This document shows, piece by piece, positions 1-8,040 of a stretch of 24,179 nucleotides of DNA; the first letter of the stretch is position 1; each line of letters opens with the position of its first letter. The position numbers and the translations under genes are program-made. The notes under the pieces are model-generated. The model searched no databases. It saw nothing but the letters and a program-made list of their open reading frames with translations, and was not told the origin of the DNA. The DNA comes from an uncultured Akkermansia sp. (lineage in GTDB: Bacteria; Verrucomicrobiota; Verrucomicrobiia; Verrucomicrobiales; Akkermansiaceae). The stretch covers positions 1-24,179 of the forward strand of contig CAJGCV010000023.1 in NCBI GenBank assembly GCA_904501915.1. Reading direction: 5' to 3'.

Positions 1-189
1 GATGCTGAACTCTATAACATCAGCCGATGGCATATTGGCAGCATAGTACTCGATATCCTCTGCTGTATTTATGTCGTAATTCGCAGATTCATACGAATGG
101 ACAGGCTGAAACATAAAACAGGCCCCTGCAACTGCCATTGGAGTCTGCATTAATCCTAAAATTTTGTGCACGAAACGATTCACCTTCAT
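1..189 (-). CDS. N-terminal part of a probable exported protein, cut by the window edge
   Basis: Reading the minus strand from the ATG at 189-187 gives 63 uninterrupted codons to the window edge. The product begins MKVNRFVHKILGLMQTPMAV, with basic residues followed by a hydrophobic stretch running to about residue 27, as in a Sec signal peptide; a cleavage site near residue 32 (VHS-YES) is possible. The mature part seen so far is acidic and Tyr/Asp/Glu-rich. Two in-frame upstream ATGs exist at 201 and 210, with a stop just before the latter. No Shine-Dalgarno sequence is visible for any of them. I do not recognise the family. Codon use is more AT-rich than in the core genes to the right, which fits accessory DNA beside the recombinase stub. 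The function is unknown. Confidence 0.5.
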   Translation of the reverse strand, partial: MKVNRFVHKILGLMQTPMAVAGACFMFQPVHSYESANYDINTAEDIEYYAANMPSADVIEFSI

Positions 190-223
190 GATGAAATACA
201 TTTTAACCATTCAGAAACCGCTG

Positions 224-538
224 ATGCGGATTCTGAGGGCACACAAGCGAGCGAATGGTGAAAGGATATGCCCGGCAAATTGGTTGTACCATTGGCGGGA
301 GTTGCGCTGCGCAGCTGGTTGGGACTCCCCTGCCCGGCGCTGGCCGCAGGATGCGCTGCGGCATACTTTTGCGAGTTACCACCTGAGCTATTTCCGCAGT
401 TTTGCGGAGCTGCAGCTGGAAATCGGCCACCGGGATGCCACGCTGCTGCGGACACGCTATGTGGACCAGCGGGGAGTCAGAAACACTGGTCGTTTCTGGG
501 AACTGCCCGAACGCAGTGAGGATATCGTCGCGGCGTGA
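224..538 (+). pseudogene. C-terminal stub of a tyrosine recombinase/integrase
   Basis: The translation carries the C-terminal half of a tyrosine recombinase catalytic domain. DALRHTFASYHL contains the second catalytic Arg block, LEIGHRDATLLR the Gly-His block, and RTRYVD the candidate Tyr nucleophile. A full enzyme needs an N-terminal DNA-binding domain and the first catalytic Arg, about 250 residues more, which are absent. Upstream the same frame holds stops and runs into the start of the minus-strand exported-protein gene. The family-like part begins at about residue RAHKRANGER. It is therefore a broken remnant of an integrase from a phage or island, ending with TGA at 536-538. It cannot be functional on its own unless complemented. 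The boundary at 224 is approximate. Confidence 0.7.
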
Positions 539-589
539 GCCGCGATAGCGTCCTGACCATCGTCCATGCCTGCGGCTGCGAGATTAAAA

Positions 590-1531
590 CTAATCCTTAG
601 CGGACTTGGGGTCAAGGGCATCGCGGAGGCCGTCGCCCAGGAAATTGAGGGCGAGAAGAGTGAGACAGAAGAAGAGCGCGGGGAAGAAAAGCAGCTCGGG
701 GGTGGCTTCCATGCGGTCAGCGCCTTCCTTGATGAGAGTGCCCCAGGAGGAATTGGGGGCGCGCACGCCCAGGCCGATGAAGGAGAGGGTGCTTTCCGTA
801 AGCATGATACCCGGCACAGCCAGGGTGGTGTACACCACGACAGTTCCCAGCAGGTTGGGGGCTATGTGGCAGAAGAGGATGCGCAGATGCCCCAGCCCGA
901 GGGAACGCGCAGCAAGCACATATTCCTGGGATTTGATTTCGAGGGTCTGGGTGCGCACAATGCGCGCCAGCGTAAGCCACCCGAGAGCACCGATGGCAAT
1001 GAACAAGGGGACAAGGCCGAGAATGGGGGCAACGCTTTCGCGGCTCCAGCCGGTGGTAGCAACTACCCAGTTGGTCAGTTCGCGGCTGGGTTCTTCGATA
1101 CTCAGCGAGAACACAATGACCAGCACAATGAAGGGCAGCGCGAAGAGGACATCCACCGTGCGCATCATGCAGGCATCGGTGCGACCGCCTATATAACCGG
1201 ACACAAGACCATAACTAAGACCGATGATAAAGGAAACAATCGTTGCCACCACCCCCACCAGCAGGGAAATGCGGCCGCCGTACAGCACGCGGGCCAGCAG
1301 GTCGCGCCCGAGCTGGTCTGTGCCGAAGGGGTGGGCCCATGAGCAATCCGCGGCAATGTTGCCCAGGTTTGTGGCGTTCGGGTTGGCAATGCAGGGGAAG
1401 AGCGGCAGCACAAAGCAAGCCAGCACCATAAGCACCAGGAACAAGAGTGCAACCATGGCAGCGCGGTTGCGCACGAGACGCTGGCGGGCATCCTTCCAGA
1501 GCGAATTTCCCTGTTCGTAGTTCATGTTCAT
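590..1531 (-). CDS. oppC: Oligopeptide ABC transporter permease, OppC type
   Basis: This 313-residue inner-membrane permease subunit belongs to a family-5 (Opp/Dpp-type) peptide importer. It starts with the N-terminal cytoplasmic-plus-first-helix segment typical of OppC (WKDARQRLVRNRAAMVALLF). The marker HPFGTDQLGRDLLARVLYGG follows at about residues 67-86, then five more hydrophobic segments. The permease loop that contacts the ATPase is LAARSLGLGHLRILFCHIAPN at about residues 205-225 (EAA motif). The length is normal for OppC. The start ATG overlaps the TGA of oppB (TGATG at 1533-1529), so translation is probably coupled. It is the last gene of the oppABC run; no oppD/oppF ATPase genes follow before the recombinase stub. 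The substrate is inferred as peptides from the family only. Confidence 0.88.
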   Translation of the reverse strand: MNMNYEQGNSLWKDARQRLVRNRAAMVALLFLVLMVLACFVLPLFPCIANPNATNLGNIAADCSWAHPFGTDQLGRDLLARVLYGGRISLLVGVVATIVSFIIGLSYGLVSGYIGGRTDACMMRTVDVLFALPFIVLVIVFSLSIEEPSRELTNWVVATTGWSRESVAPILGLVPLFIAIGALGWLTLARIVRTQTLEIKSQEYVLAARSLGLGHLRILFCHIAPNLLGTVVVYTTLAVPGIMLTESTLSFIGLGVRAPNSSWGTLIKEGADRMEATPELLFFPALFFCLTLLALNFLGDGLRDALDPKSAKD

Positions 1532-2460
1532 CAGGCAGCACCCTGCGAGCGCAGGCGGGGGTTGAGGGCGACCAGCACCAGGTCCACCACAAGGTTAGCA
1601 ATCACGATGAGAACGCCATAGCAGAACACCAGGCCCTGAATGAGGAAGTAGTCCCGGTCCGTGGTGGCATTGACGAAATGCAAGCCCATGCCCGGCACCT
1701 GAAAACAGGTTTCCACCACGAATGAGCCGGTAATAAGCGCAGCAAATGCCGGCCCGAGGTACGACACCGCCGGCAGCAGGCCGCTGCGCAGTGCATGCAC
1801 AAACAACAGGCGCCCAGCCCGCACGCCCTTGGCCCTGGCAGTGCGGATAAAATCGGCAGAAAGCACCTCCACCATACCGCCGCGGGTCAGGCGGGCTATA
1901 TATGCGGCATTGATAAGCCCCAAAGTCAGCGCCGGCAGCACCGCACACAGCGGGTCATCCCACCCGGCAACACTCAGCCCCGGCACGTGCATACCCAGGC
2001 TCAGCCCGAAAAGCGGAGCAATCACAAAAGCCGGGATGCAGATACCCGCCATGGCCAGCAGCATGAACAGGGCATCGGGCCAGCGGTTGCGCCAGTATGC
2101 CGCCATCATACCCGCAGGAATTCCCACCACAATGGCAATCCCCATGCCCAGCACACCCAGCCAAAGAGACACCGGAAAAGCCTGGGCAATAATATCCGCC
2201 ACCTGCACCCCCTCCCGCACCAGGGAAGGGCCGAAATCGCCGGAGCAGATGATGCCCTTCCAATAGTTGCCATACTGCACCAGAGCGCCCTGGTCCAGCC
2301 CATAGAGAGCATTGAGCTGGGCCATCACGTGCTCCGGCAGCTTACGCTCGCCCAAGAAAGGATTCCCCGGCAGCATCCGCACCAGAAAGAAAGTAATCGT
2401 CTGGAGCACAAAAATCACGAGGCATCCCTGCCCGAGTCGCTTGAAAAGCAGCTTTATCAT
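1531..2460 (-). CDS. oppB: Oligopeptide ABC transporter permease, OppB type
   Basis: This 309-residue permease is the partner of OppC. The N-terminus is the OppB/DppB pattern: one helix, then FFLVRMLPGNPF at about residues 25-36, in which (R/P)xxPGxP is diagnostic. Five further hydrophobic segments follow. The EAA-type loop RTARAKGVRAGRLLFVHALR lies at about residues 206-225. It overlaps oppA upstream by ATGA (2460-2457) and oppC downstream by one base, showing tight translational coupling in the order oppA-oppB-oppC. It is predicted in the inner membrane, forming the heterodimeric pore with OppC. Family assignment is secure; peptide specificity (Opp versus Dpp) cannot be read from the sequence. 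Confidence 0.88.
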   Translation of the reverse strand: MIKLLFKRLGQGCLVIFVLQTITFFLVRMLPGNPFLGERKLPEHVMAQLNALYGLDQGALVQYGNYWKGIICSGDFGPSLVREGVQVADIIAQAFPVSLWLGVLGMGIAIVVGIPAGMMAAYWRNRWPDALFMLLAMAGICIPAFVIAPLFGLSLGMHVPGLSVAGWDDPLCAVLPALTLGLINAAYIARLTRGGMVEVLSADFIRTARAKGVRAGRLLFVHALRSGLLPAVSYLGPAFAALITGSFVVETCFQVPGMGLHFVNATTDRDYFLIQGLVFCYGVLIVIANLVVDLVLVALNPRLRSQGAA

Positions 2461-4070
2461 GGCTTGACCTGCACCGCATCCAGAGGGTGATTATCCAGCA
2501 GCAGCGGGTACCAGCCCTCCACCGCCGGAGATTTCAAATACGTACGCTCGCTCCAATACAGCGGAATAACAGGCTGCGCCTCCAGCATGATGGATTCCGC
2601 CTGGCAGAGGCAAGCCAGCCGGACCGCCGATGAGCTGGCCCGCCGCGCCTCATTCAGCGCCTTATCAAACGCCGGGCTTCCCCAGCCGGTGCAGTTATTG
2701 CCGCCCCCGCTGCGCCACAGTTCAACAAACGTAGCCGGGTCAAGGTAATCCCCGCTCCACGATGAAGAAGAAATATCATAATCCCCATTCTGCTGCGCCG
2801 CCTTATACGCCGTCCACTCACAGGCGCGAATCTCCACATGAATCCCCAGCTCGCGCTGCCACATGGCCTGAATCGTCTCCGCCATGATACGCTGCACATC
2901 GCGGCTGGTGGTCATAATCTCCAGCACCGGGAACCCCTTGCCGTCCGGATACCCGGCCTCTGCCAGCAAGCGGCGCGCCAACTCCGCGCGTTCCCCCTGC
3001 GGAGCAAAGGCAAATGAATGGTCATACCCCGCACCAGGAGGCGTGAAACACGAAGCCGCACGCCCCGCCCCACGCACCACGTCATTCACCAGCGAATCGC
3101 GGTCCACCGCCAGAGCAAGCGCCCGGCGCACCCGCACATCGTCCAGCGGCGGGCGCTTCGTGTTCAAGCGGTAAAAAATAGTGCAGTAATACGTATCCTG
3201 GCAATAGGCATCGGGGCGCTGTCTGCGGGCCACAGCCAGCAACTCCGGCGGCACATTGTTGGAAATATGCAGCTTGCCATCCATGAACATGCGCGTCTCC
3301 GTGTAGCCATTCACAATCGGCAGGAAACGGATACCGCGGTTCCGCACCTCATGCGCGCGCCAGTAGCGCGGGTTGGCCGCTACCAGCAAATAATCATTGA
3401 AATGGTGAGAATCCAGCACATATGCACCATTCCCCACCCAGTTTCCCACGCGGCTCCACAAACTGCGGCGGTCCAGCATACCGCCATGAGCTTCCACCGC
3501 GTGCGCCGGCACCGGGCACCAGGTGAAATGCAGCAACAGATGCAGCAGATGCGGCGTGGGACATGTCAGCGTAAGCTGCAACCGGCGGTCATCGAGAGCC
3601 TTCACCCCCACCTCCTCCCAGGTGCGGGTGCCGCGGTTGAACTCCTCCGCATGCCAGAGCGGGTACAGCATCTCCGCATATTTGCCACCAAACTCCGGGT
3701 GCAGCAAGCGATGATACGCATACACAAAATCATGCGCTGTCACAGGCTTTCCATCGCTCCAACACGCCTCGCGCAGATAAAATGTCCACACCGTAGCATC
3801 GGCGTTGTGCTCCCAGCGCTCTGCCATGCCGGGGTGAATGCGCGTTTCATCCTGCGCATCCGGGCGCACCAGCCCCTCCAGCAGGGCGGCGATAATCTTG
3901 CCATCGGCCACAGCGGTGGCCTTGTGCGGGTCCAGGCTCATGGGCTCCTGGTTGTTACCCACAATGAGCACCCCTTGCTCTGCCGCCTTTTCTGCCGAAC
4001 TGCGCGAATCCCCGCACCCAGACAGCAGCAGGGCAGCAACACACACACACATGAACGGCAACATCTTCAC
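2457..4070 (-). CDS. oppA: Peptide-binding lipoprotein of an Opp-type ABC importer
   Basis: Family-5 extracellular solute-binding protein. After the signal peptide MLPFMCVCVAALLLSGCGDS, whose lipobox LLSGC predicts lipid attachment at Cys, come the hallmarks of OppA: SLDPHKATAVADGKIIAALLEGL and CWSDGKPVTAHDFVYAYHRL (WSDGxPVTAxDFVY). The late part has the usual YDISSSSWSGDYLDPATF and VIPLYWSERTYL segments. The reading frame is open from 4157. A promoter-like pair at 4081-4108 and the need for a basic n-region favour GTG at 4070 (VKMLPF, 537 residues). GTG 4079, ATG 4064 and ATG 4157 are alternatives. It overlaps oppB by 4 bp. A (GT)-repeat inside the signal-peptide codons is noted under findings. 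It delivers peptides to OppBC. Confidence 0.85.
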   Translation of the reverse strand: MKMLPFMCVCVAALLLSGCGDSRSSAEKAAEQGVLIVGNNQEPMSLDPHKATAVADGKIIAALLEGLVRPDAQDETRIHPGMAERWEHNADATVWTFYLREACWSDGKPVTAHDFVYAYHRLLHPEFGGKYAEMLYPLWHAEEFNRGTRTWEEVGVKALDDRRLQLTLTCPTPHLLHLLLHFTWCPVPAHAVEAHGGMLDRRSLWSRVGNWVGNGAYVLDSHHFNDYLLVAANPRYWRAHEVRNRGIRFLPIVNGYTETRMFMDGKLHISNNVPPELLAVARRQRPDAYCQDTYYCTIFYRLNTKRPPLDDVRVRRALALAVDRDSLVNDVVRGAGRAASCFTPPGAGYDHSFAFAPQGERAELARRLLAEAGYPDGKGFPVLEIMTTSRDVQRIMAETIQAMWQRELGIHVEIRACEWTAYKAAQQNGDYDISSSSWSGDYLDPATFVELWRSGGGNNCTGWGSPAFDKALNEARRASSSAVRLACLCQAESIMLEAQPVIPLYWSERTYLKSPAVEGWYPLLLDNHPLDAVQVKP

Positions 4071-4080
4071 AACACGCACT

Positions 4081-4108
4081 ATTCTACCACACAACACCCG
4101 GTGCGCAA
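4081..4108 (-). promoter_or_regulatory. Probable sigma70-type promoter of oppABC
   Basis: On the minus strand TTGCGC (4108-4103) and TAGAAT (4086-4081) are separated by 16 bp. The -10 box lies 10 nt before GTG 4070, giving an almost leaderless transcript, the same geometry as several other genes here. It lies inside the longest possible oppA frame, which argues against the ATG at 4157. Confidence 0.5.
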
Positions 4109-4187
4109 GGGAACAATACGTCAAAAAGCAGAACATCCACTTGCCCCCACCGGACATTACTTGAAAACCGGGGTAAAACCCACCCCC

Positions 4188-6026
4188 TTAATCGCGGCGG
4201 CGGGGGCGGCGGCTGAACTTATCGTAGAACACACGTTCCGGTTTATTGCTGCGCTCGCGGGAATCCCGGCGCGGTCCGGACTGGTAGCGTTCTTCACGTT
4301 CGCGGCGGAAGCCGGCATTGGCACCACGGCCGGCATAAGAAGCGCCACGGCGTTCGCGCTCACGAGGACGGATTTCGCGTTCATAGGGGGCATTCCCAGT
4401 CTGCGGACGGCCCTTATCCTCGCGCACATTCACCTCATAGCCGCAGATATTGCAAGTACCCAGGCGCTCGATGAGCTGGGGTGCAATCTCAGGCGTCACC
4501 TCTATGAGTGAATGCTTCAGGAAGATGCGGATATCACCCACCGTTCCCTTCGGAGCACCGCCTTCATTGTAAAGCAACCCGGCAATATCCTTGGGGCGCA
4601 GGCCCAGCAGCTTGCCGCCGTTCATGAACAGTGTCACACTTTGCTGCAGACTGCTCCAATCATTGCCTTTCTCCACAGGCGCGGCATCAGCGTCTGCAGA
4701 CCGGGTCGTGCGGGAGAACTTGCTGGGCCTGTCCTCCGGGATGGGCTGCAGCTCACGGCTTGTCTTGGACACCAGCAGGTTAAACATGGCTGCCAGCAAC
4801 TGTTCAGCAGGCAGGTCAATCTCACGCAACGCCTCCGGCAACTCCGTTGCCACTGCCGCACTTTCCAGAATTTCATCCACCAGAGACTCGCGCCGCACCT
4901 CTTCCACCTGAACACCGGTCATCACCTTCTCACGCTGCATTCGCACGCCCACAAATCGCTCCAGACGGCCCAGCAGGGAGAAATCGTGACGACCGATAAA
5001 GGAAACAGCCCGGCCCTTGCGGCCTGCGCGGGCAGTGCGGCCAATGCGGTGCACATAATCCTCCGGGTCACGCGGCAGCTCGAAGTTCACCACGGTATCA
5101 ACATCATCAATATCAAGCCCGCGGGCAGCAATATCCGTAGCCACCAACACGGTAAGGTTCCCTTTCCGGAAGTAATCCATAACACGCTCACGCAAAGTCT
5201 GCGGCATATCGCCATGCAGGCGGTCAACCGCATAGCCACGGGCCAGCAGGCCATCCACAATATCATCCACCACGCGTTTCGTGTTGGCGAATACAAGGCC
5301 GCGCTTCATGCGCCCCATTTCAATAAGGCGGCTGAGCACCTCTATGCGGGAAGAGAACACCACCTCATACACCAGTTGCTCACAAGTGGGCACAGTGAGC
5401 TGCGGACGCTCAATGGCAATCTCCTGCGGGTCATTGGCCACAGCATCCACCAGCTTGCGTATGGCTGCCGACATCGTAGCTGAGAAAAGGAGCGTCTGAC
5501 GCTCTGCCGGCAACTGCGCCACAATGCGGTCAATATCTTCCTGAAAACCCATATCGAGCATTTCATCAGCCTCATCCAGAATCAGCATGGAAATATGCTC
5601 AGTTTTCAACTCACCCTGCTCCATGAGGTCAATAATGCGCCCGGGCGTACCCACCACAAACTGCACACCGCGTTTCAAGGCAGCCAGCTGGGGCGCAAAG
5701 GAAGCACCGCCATAAATCGGCGCAGCGGCTACACCATCCAGGAACATAGCCAGTTTATCCACCTCGCGGCATATCTGCACAGCAAGCTCGCGCGTGGGCG
5801 CCAGACACAGCACCTGAACCTCGCGCAGGGCGGGGTCTATGCTTTCCAGGGCAGGAATGGAAAACGCCAGAGTCTTACCCGAACCAGTATGGGAAAGGCC
5901 CAGGATATCAACACCGTCCATTGCAGGCGGAATAGCAGCTTCCTGAATAGGTGAAGGGGTTTCGAAACCGAGAACCTCAATGGCCTCCAAAATCTCCGGG
6001 CAGATACCAAGTTCTGAGAATGACAT
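4188..6026 (-). CDS. deaD: DEAD-box ATP-dependent RNA helicase with CsdA/DbpA-type C-terminal RNA-binding domain
   Basis: This 612-residue protein unwinds structured RNA during ribosome assembly or RNA decay, in the cytoplasm. The start is set at MSFSELGICPEILEAIEVLG (ATG 6026-6024) because the Q-motif begins there; an in-frame ATG at 6059 adds 11 unconserved residues. Visible motifs in order: Q-motif ETPSPIQ, motif I SHTGSGKT, Ia PTRELA, TPGRIID, II DEAD, III SAT, then RecA2 motifs ATDIAARGLD and HRIGRTARAG. A region matching the DbpA-like RNA-binding fold follows at about 450-530 (FMNGGKLLGLRPKDIAGLL, KGTVGDIRIF). The tail from about 535 is very Arg-rich with RGG-like spacing. Length and order match DeaD/CsdA. 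It stands alone, divergent from the small membrane gene at 6156. oppA begins 117 bp downstream with its own promoter. Confidence 0.93.
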   Translation of the reverse strand: MSFSELGICPEILEAIEVLGFETPSPIQEAAIPPAMDGVDILGLSHTGSGKTLAFSIPALESIDPALREVQVLCLAPTRELAVQICREVDKLAMFLDGVAAAPIYGGASFAPQLAALKRGVQFVVGTPGRIIDLMEQGELKTEHISMLILDEADEMLDMGFQEDIDRIVAQLPAERQTLLFSATMSAAIRKLVDAVANDPQEIAIERPQLTVPTCEQLVYEVVFSSRIEVLSRLIEMGRMKRGLVFANTKRVVDDIVDGLLARGYAVDRLHGDMPQTLRERVMDYFRKGNLTVLVATDIAARGLDIDDVDTVVNFELPRDPEDYVHRIGRTARAGRKGRAVSFIGRHDFSLLGRLERFVGVRMQREKVMTGVQVEEVRRESLVDEILESAAVATELPEALREIDLPAEQLLAAMFNLLVSKTSRELQPIPEDRPSKFSRTTRSADADAAPVEKGNDWSSLQQSVTLFMNGGKLLGLRPKDIAGLLYNEGGAPKGTVGDIRIFLKHSLIEVTPEIAPQLIERLGTCNICGYEVNVREDKGRPQTGNAPYEREIRPRERERRGASYAGRGANAGFRREREERYQSGPRRDSRERSNKPERVFYDKFSRRPRRRD

Positions 6027-6117
6027 AGACGGCGCAGAGAATGCCTGAATGCATATCATTTGTAAAGAAAATTCTGCCCGGCGAACACACTATATGCGGC
6101 ACCGCACGAAAAAGGAA

Positions 6118-6146
6118 TTGCCACAACCGCAGAGCCGCGCTATACT
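6118..6146 (+). promoter_or_regulatory. Promoter of the small membrane protein gene, near-leaderless
   Basis: TTGCCA (6118-6123) and TATACT (6141-6146) are 17 bp apart. Only 9 nt separate the -10 from the ATG at 6156, so the transcript should start within a few nt of the start codon. No Shine-Dalgarno sequence fits in that space. Confidence 0.6.
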
Positions 6147-6155
6147 CAACCAGTC

Positions 6156-6524
6156 ATGAGTGAACAACCGGAAGATTTGAACGCATTTAACAGCTGGGAC
6201 AATTTTGGCGCCACGCTGATGCTGGGACTCGTGCCGGCCATCATGTACTACGTATTCAGCAAAGATGCCCCCGTTGCACCGGGAGCGCCCCCTGCTGAAC
6301 CTGATCTGGCAAAAACCATCTTCATTGCCTTCATCGGCTTTCTTGCCAGACTTGCGGTGCTGGGAGTTTCGCTGGTCACACGCTGGCGCATCATCGGCAA
6401 GATGGTCAATCTGGCCGGTGGCGTTCTGACCATCATCTACATTACCATAGCCGCGCTCCACTGGTATGGCGACGACACGCCCCCTCCGGCAGATGCGGCG
6501 CAGACTCCGGTCATTTCCCGGTGA
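6156..6524 (+). CDS. Small integral membrane protein of unknown function
   Basis: This is a 122-residue hypothetical protein. After a soluble acidic N-terminus (MSEQPEDLNAFNSWDNF) there are three hydrophobic segments: about 18-34 (ATLMLGLVPAIMYYVF), 52-72 (TIFIAFIGFLARLAVLGVSLV) and 82-101 (MVNLAGGVLTIIYITIAALH). A Pro/Ala-rich loop lies between the first two and a Pro-rich tail (DDTPPPADAAQ) follows. I see no catalytic motif and do not recognise the family. The gene has its own promoter and is divergent from deaD across about 130 bp. The short leader and good coding character support it as real. It ends 133 bp before purE; a nine-C run lies in between. Confidence 0.75.
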   Translation: MSEQPEDLNAFNSWDNFGATLMLGLVPAIMYYVFSKDAPVAPGAPPAEPDLAKTIFIAFIGFLARLAVLGVSLVTRWRIIGKMVNLAGGVLTIIYITIAALHWYGDDTPPPADAAQTPVISR

Positions 6525-6619
6525 CAACGCTCTTCTGCCCGCTCGCGCACACCCGCCAGCCGGCGCAGCCCCCCCCCTCCTTCACGCCCCGCAGAAGCGG
6601 CGGCTTGCGTGCTTTTTGC

Positions 6620-6648
6620 TTGCTACATGTACGTGCGCGTGATAGAAT
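6620..6648 (+). promoter_or_regulatory. Promoter of the purE-pyrB operon, near-leaderless
   Basis: TTGCTA (6620-6625), a 17-bp spacer and TAGAAT (6643-6648), the last preceded by an extended -10 TG. The ATG of purE is 9 nt after the -10. No purine- or uracil-type leader, attenuator or Shine-Dalgarno sequence is visible between them. Confidence 0.6.
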
Positions 6649-6657
6649 GATGCCAGC

Positions 6658-7065
6658 ATGAAAGTTATCACCATTTACGGCAGCAAGAGCGACCTTCCTT
6701 TCATGGAACCGGCTCGCGTGTATTTCCAGGAAAACAACGTGGAACACGAGGAAGTCATCTACTCTGCCCACCGCGATTTGCCTGAACTGCTTGAATATCT
6801 GAAAGGTCTGGAAGCCAACGGCACCAAGGCCGTGCTGCTTTGCGTGGCGGGGCTTTCCGCAGCACTGCCCGGCGTGGTTGTCATGAATACGGAACTGCCG
6901 GTCATCGGTGTGCCGGTTCCCTGCGGCCCGCTGAATGGCGTGGATGCCCTGCTGGCCATTTCGCAGCTGCCGGGCGGCGTGCCCGCCACCACGGTAGGCC
7001 TGCACAAGAAGACCCCGGTGAATGCCGCCATGGCCGCCCACCGCATCATCAAGCTGGCAGAGTAA
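6658..7065 (+). CDS. purE: PurE, N5-carboxyaminoimidazole ribonucleotide mutase
   Basis: Step of de novo purine synthesis that moves CO2 to give CAIR; cytosolic octamer in the family. The 135-residue product begins VITIYGSKSDLPFMEPARVY, where GSxSD binds the ribose phosphate. It continues with SAHRDLPELLEYL, whose SAHR holds the catalytic His (H45 in E. coli), then AGLSAALPGVVVMNTELPVIGVP and GVDALLAISQLPGGVPATTVG. Two oddities are visible. It is short (usual about 160 residues). The family's AxHLPG block reads SAALPG, replacing the conserved His (H75 in E. coli) by Ala. The rest of the fold signature is intact, so function is likely. It heads a run with pyrB 45 bp downstream, linking purine and pyrimidine steps. 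Confidence 0.87.
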   Translation: MKVITIYGSKSDLPFMEPARVYFQENNVEHEEVIYSAHRDLPELLEYLKGLEANGTKAVLLCVAGLSAALPGVVVMNTELPVIGVPVPCGPLNGVDALLAISQLPGGVPATTVGLHKKTPVNAAMAAHRIIKLAE

Positions 7066-7110
7066 TCTGCAGGGAAGCCCATTTTCCCCGGGCCACACCA
7101 TTTTCTCGCC

Positions 7111-8040
7111 ATGAGCACTACACCTAAAGACCTCTTAACCATTGACGCCCTGAGCGACGCGGACATCCGCAGCATTCTGAAAGGAGCTGCGGAAATGAAG
7201 CAGGTATTCTGCAGCGGAAAAACCCACCCGGCACTGGCGGGTAAATCCGTGCTCACGCTCTTCTATGAACCCAGCACACGCACCCGCTCATCATTTGAGC
7301 TGGCAGCACGCCGGCTGCAGGCAGATGTAACCACCTTCAGCGTGGCCACCTCCTCCGTGGTCAAAGGAGAAAGCGTGCATGATACCATCGACACGCTCAT
7401 GAGCATGCACATGGACTACATCATTGTGCGCCACAAGAACAGCGGCATTCCGGCGGTGATTGGCCGCCATGCCAAGGCTTCCGTCATCAACGCCGGAGAC
7501 GGTGCTCATGCCCACCCCAGCCAGGCATTCCTGGACGCCTTCACCCTGCAGGAAAAGTATGGAGAACTGAGCGGCAAACGGGTAGTCATCATCGGCGATA
7601 TCCTGCACAGCCGCGTAGCCCGCTCCACCAGTACCATTCTGAAGCGCCTGGGAGCAGAAGTAGCCTATATGGGCCCTGGTCCGCTGGTCCCCCTGCAGAA
7701 GCACACAGGCATTCCCCGCTTCACGAACTGGGATGCTATTTTCGACTGGAAGCCGGATGTCATCTACCTGCTGCGCGTGCAGAACGAGCGCATGGACACC
7801 CCCTACTTCCCCTCCGCAGACTACCACCAGGCATTCGGCGTTACAGAAGAACGCCTCAAGCGCATTGATGCGCTCGACCTGAGCATCATGCACCCCGGCC
7901 CGGTGAACCGCGGCGTAGAACTCTGCGACAGCGCCATGGAATACCGCAACAGCCTCATCTGCAACCAGGTTGAAAACGGAGTCGCCGCGCGCATGAGCAT
8001 CCTTTCCTACCTTACCCCCCGGACACAACACAATGACTAA
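7111..8040 (+). CDS. pyrB: Aspartate carbamoyltransferase catalytic subunit
   Basis: This 309-residue enzyme condenses carbamoyl phosphate with aspartate, the first committed pyrimidine step; cytosolic trimer core. Visible motifs: carbamoyl-phosphate loop EPSTRTRSSFELAARRL at about residues 53-69, the inter-subunit Ser/Lys loop SVVKGESVHDT at about 83-93, DGAHAHPSQAFLDAFTL near 131-147, the aspartate loop with Arg near 227 (RVQNERM), and HPGPVNRGVE near 261-270. All key residues are present, so it should be catalytic. No PyrI regulatory subunit is nearby. The last 8 bp overlap the dihydroorotase-like gene (ATGACTAA), the arrangement known for pyrB and inactive pyrC' in Pseudomonas. No Shine-Dalgarno sequence is visible. 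Confidence 0.95.
   Translation: MSTTPKDLLTIDALSDADIRSILKGAAEMKQVFCSGKTHPALAGKSVLTLFYEPSTRTRSSFELAARRLQADVTTFSVATSSVVKGESVHDTIDTLMSMHMDYIIVRHKNSGIPAVIGRHAKASVINAGDGAHAHPSQAFLDAFTLQEKYGELSGKRVVIIGDILHSRVARSTSTILKRLGAEVAYMGPGPLVPLQKHTGIPRFTNWDAIFDWKPDVIYLLRVQNERMDTPYFPSADYHQAFGVTEERLKRIDALDLSIMHPGPVNRGVELCDSAMEYRNSLICNQVENGVAARMSILSYLTPRTQHND

Noticed and set aside
528..545. Hairpin TCGCGGC-GTGA-GCCGCGA as a terminator for oppABC
   Set aside because: The 7-bp stem is real, but no T-tract follows on either strand and it contains the recombinase stub's stop codon; support is too weak.
3018..4511. 497-codon open frame on the plus strand opposite oppA and deaD
   Set aside because: It spans the ends of two well-supported minus-strand genes; the product is His/Arg/Gln-rich low-complexity sequence with no family signature, as expected for an antisense frame in GC-rich DNA.
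6569..6577. Nine-C run upstream of purE as a phase-variable switch
   Set aside because: It lies about 40 bp upstream of the -35 and outside any frame; a link to expression cannot be supported from one sequence.
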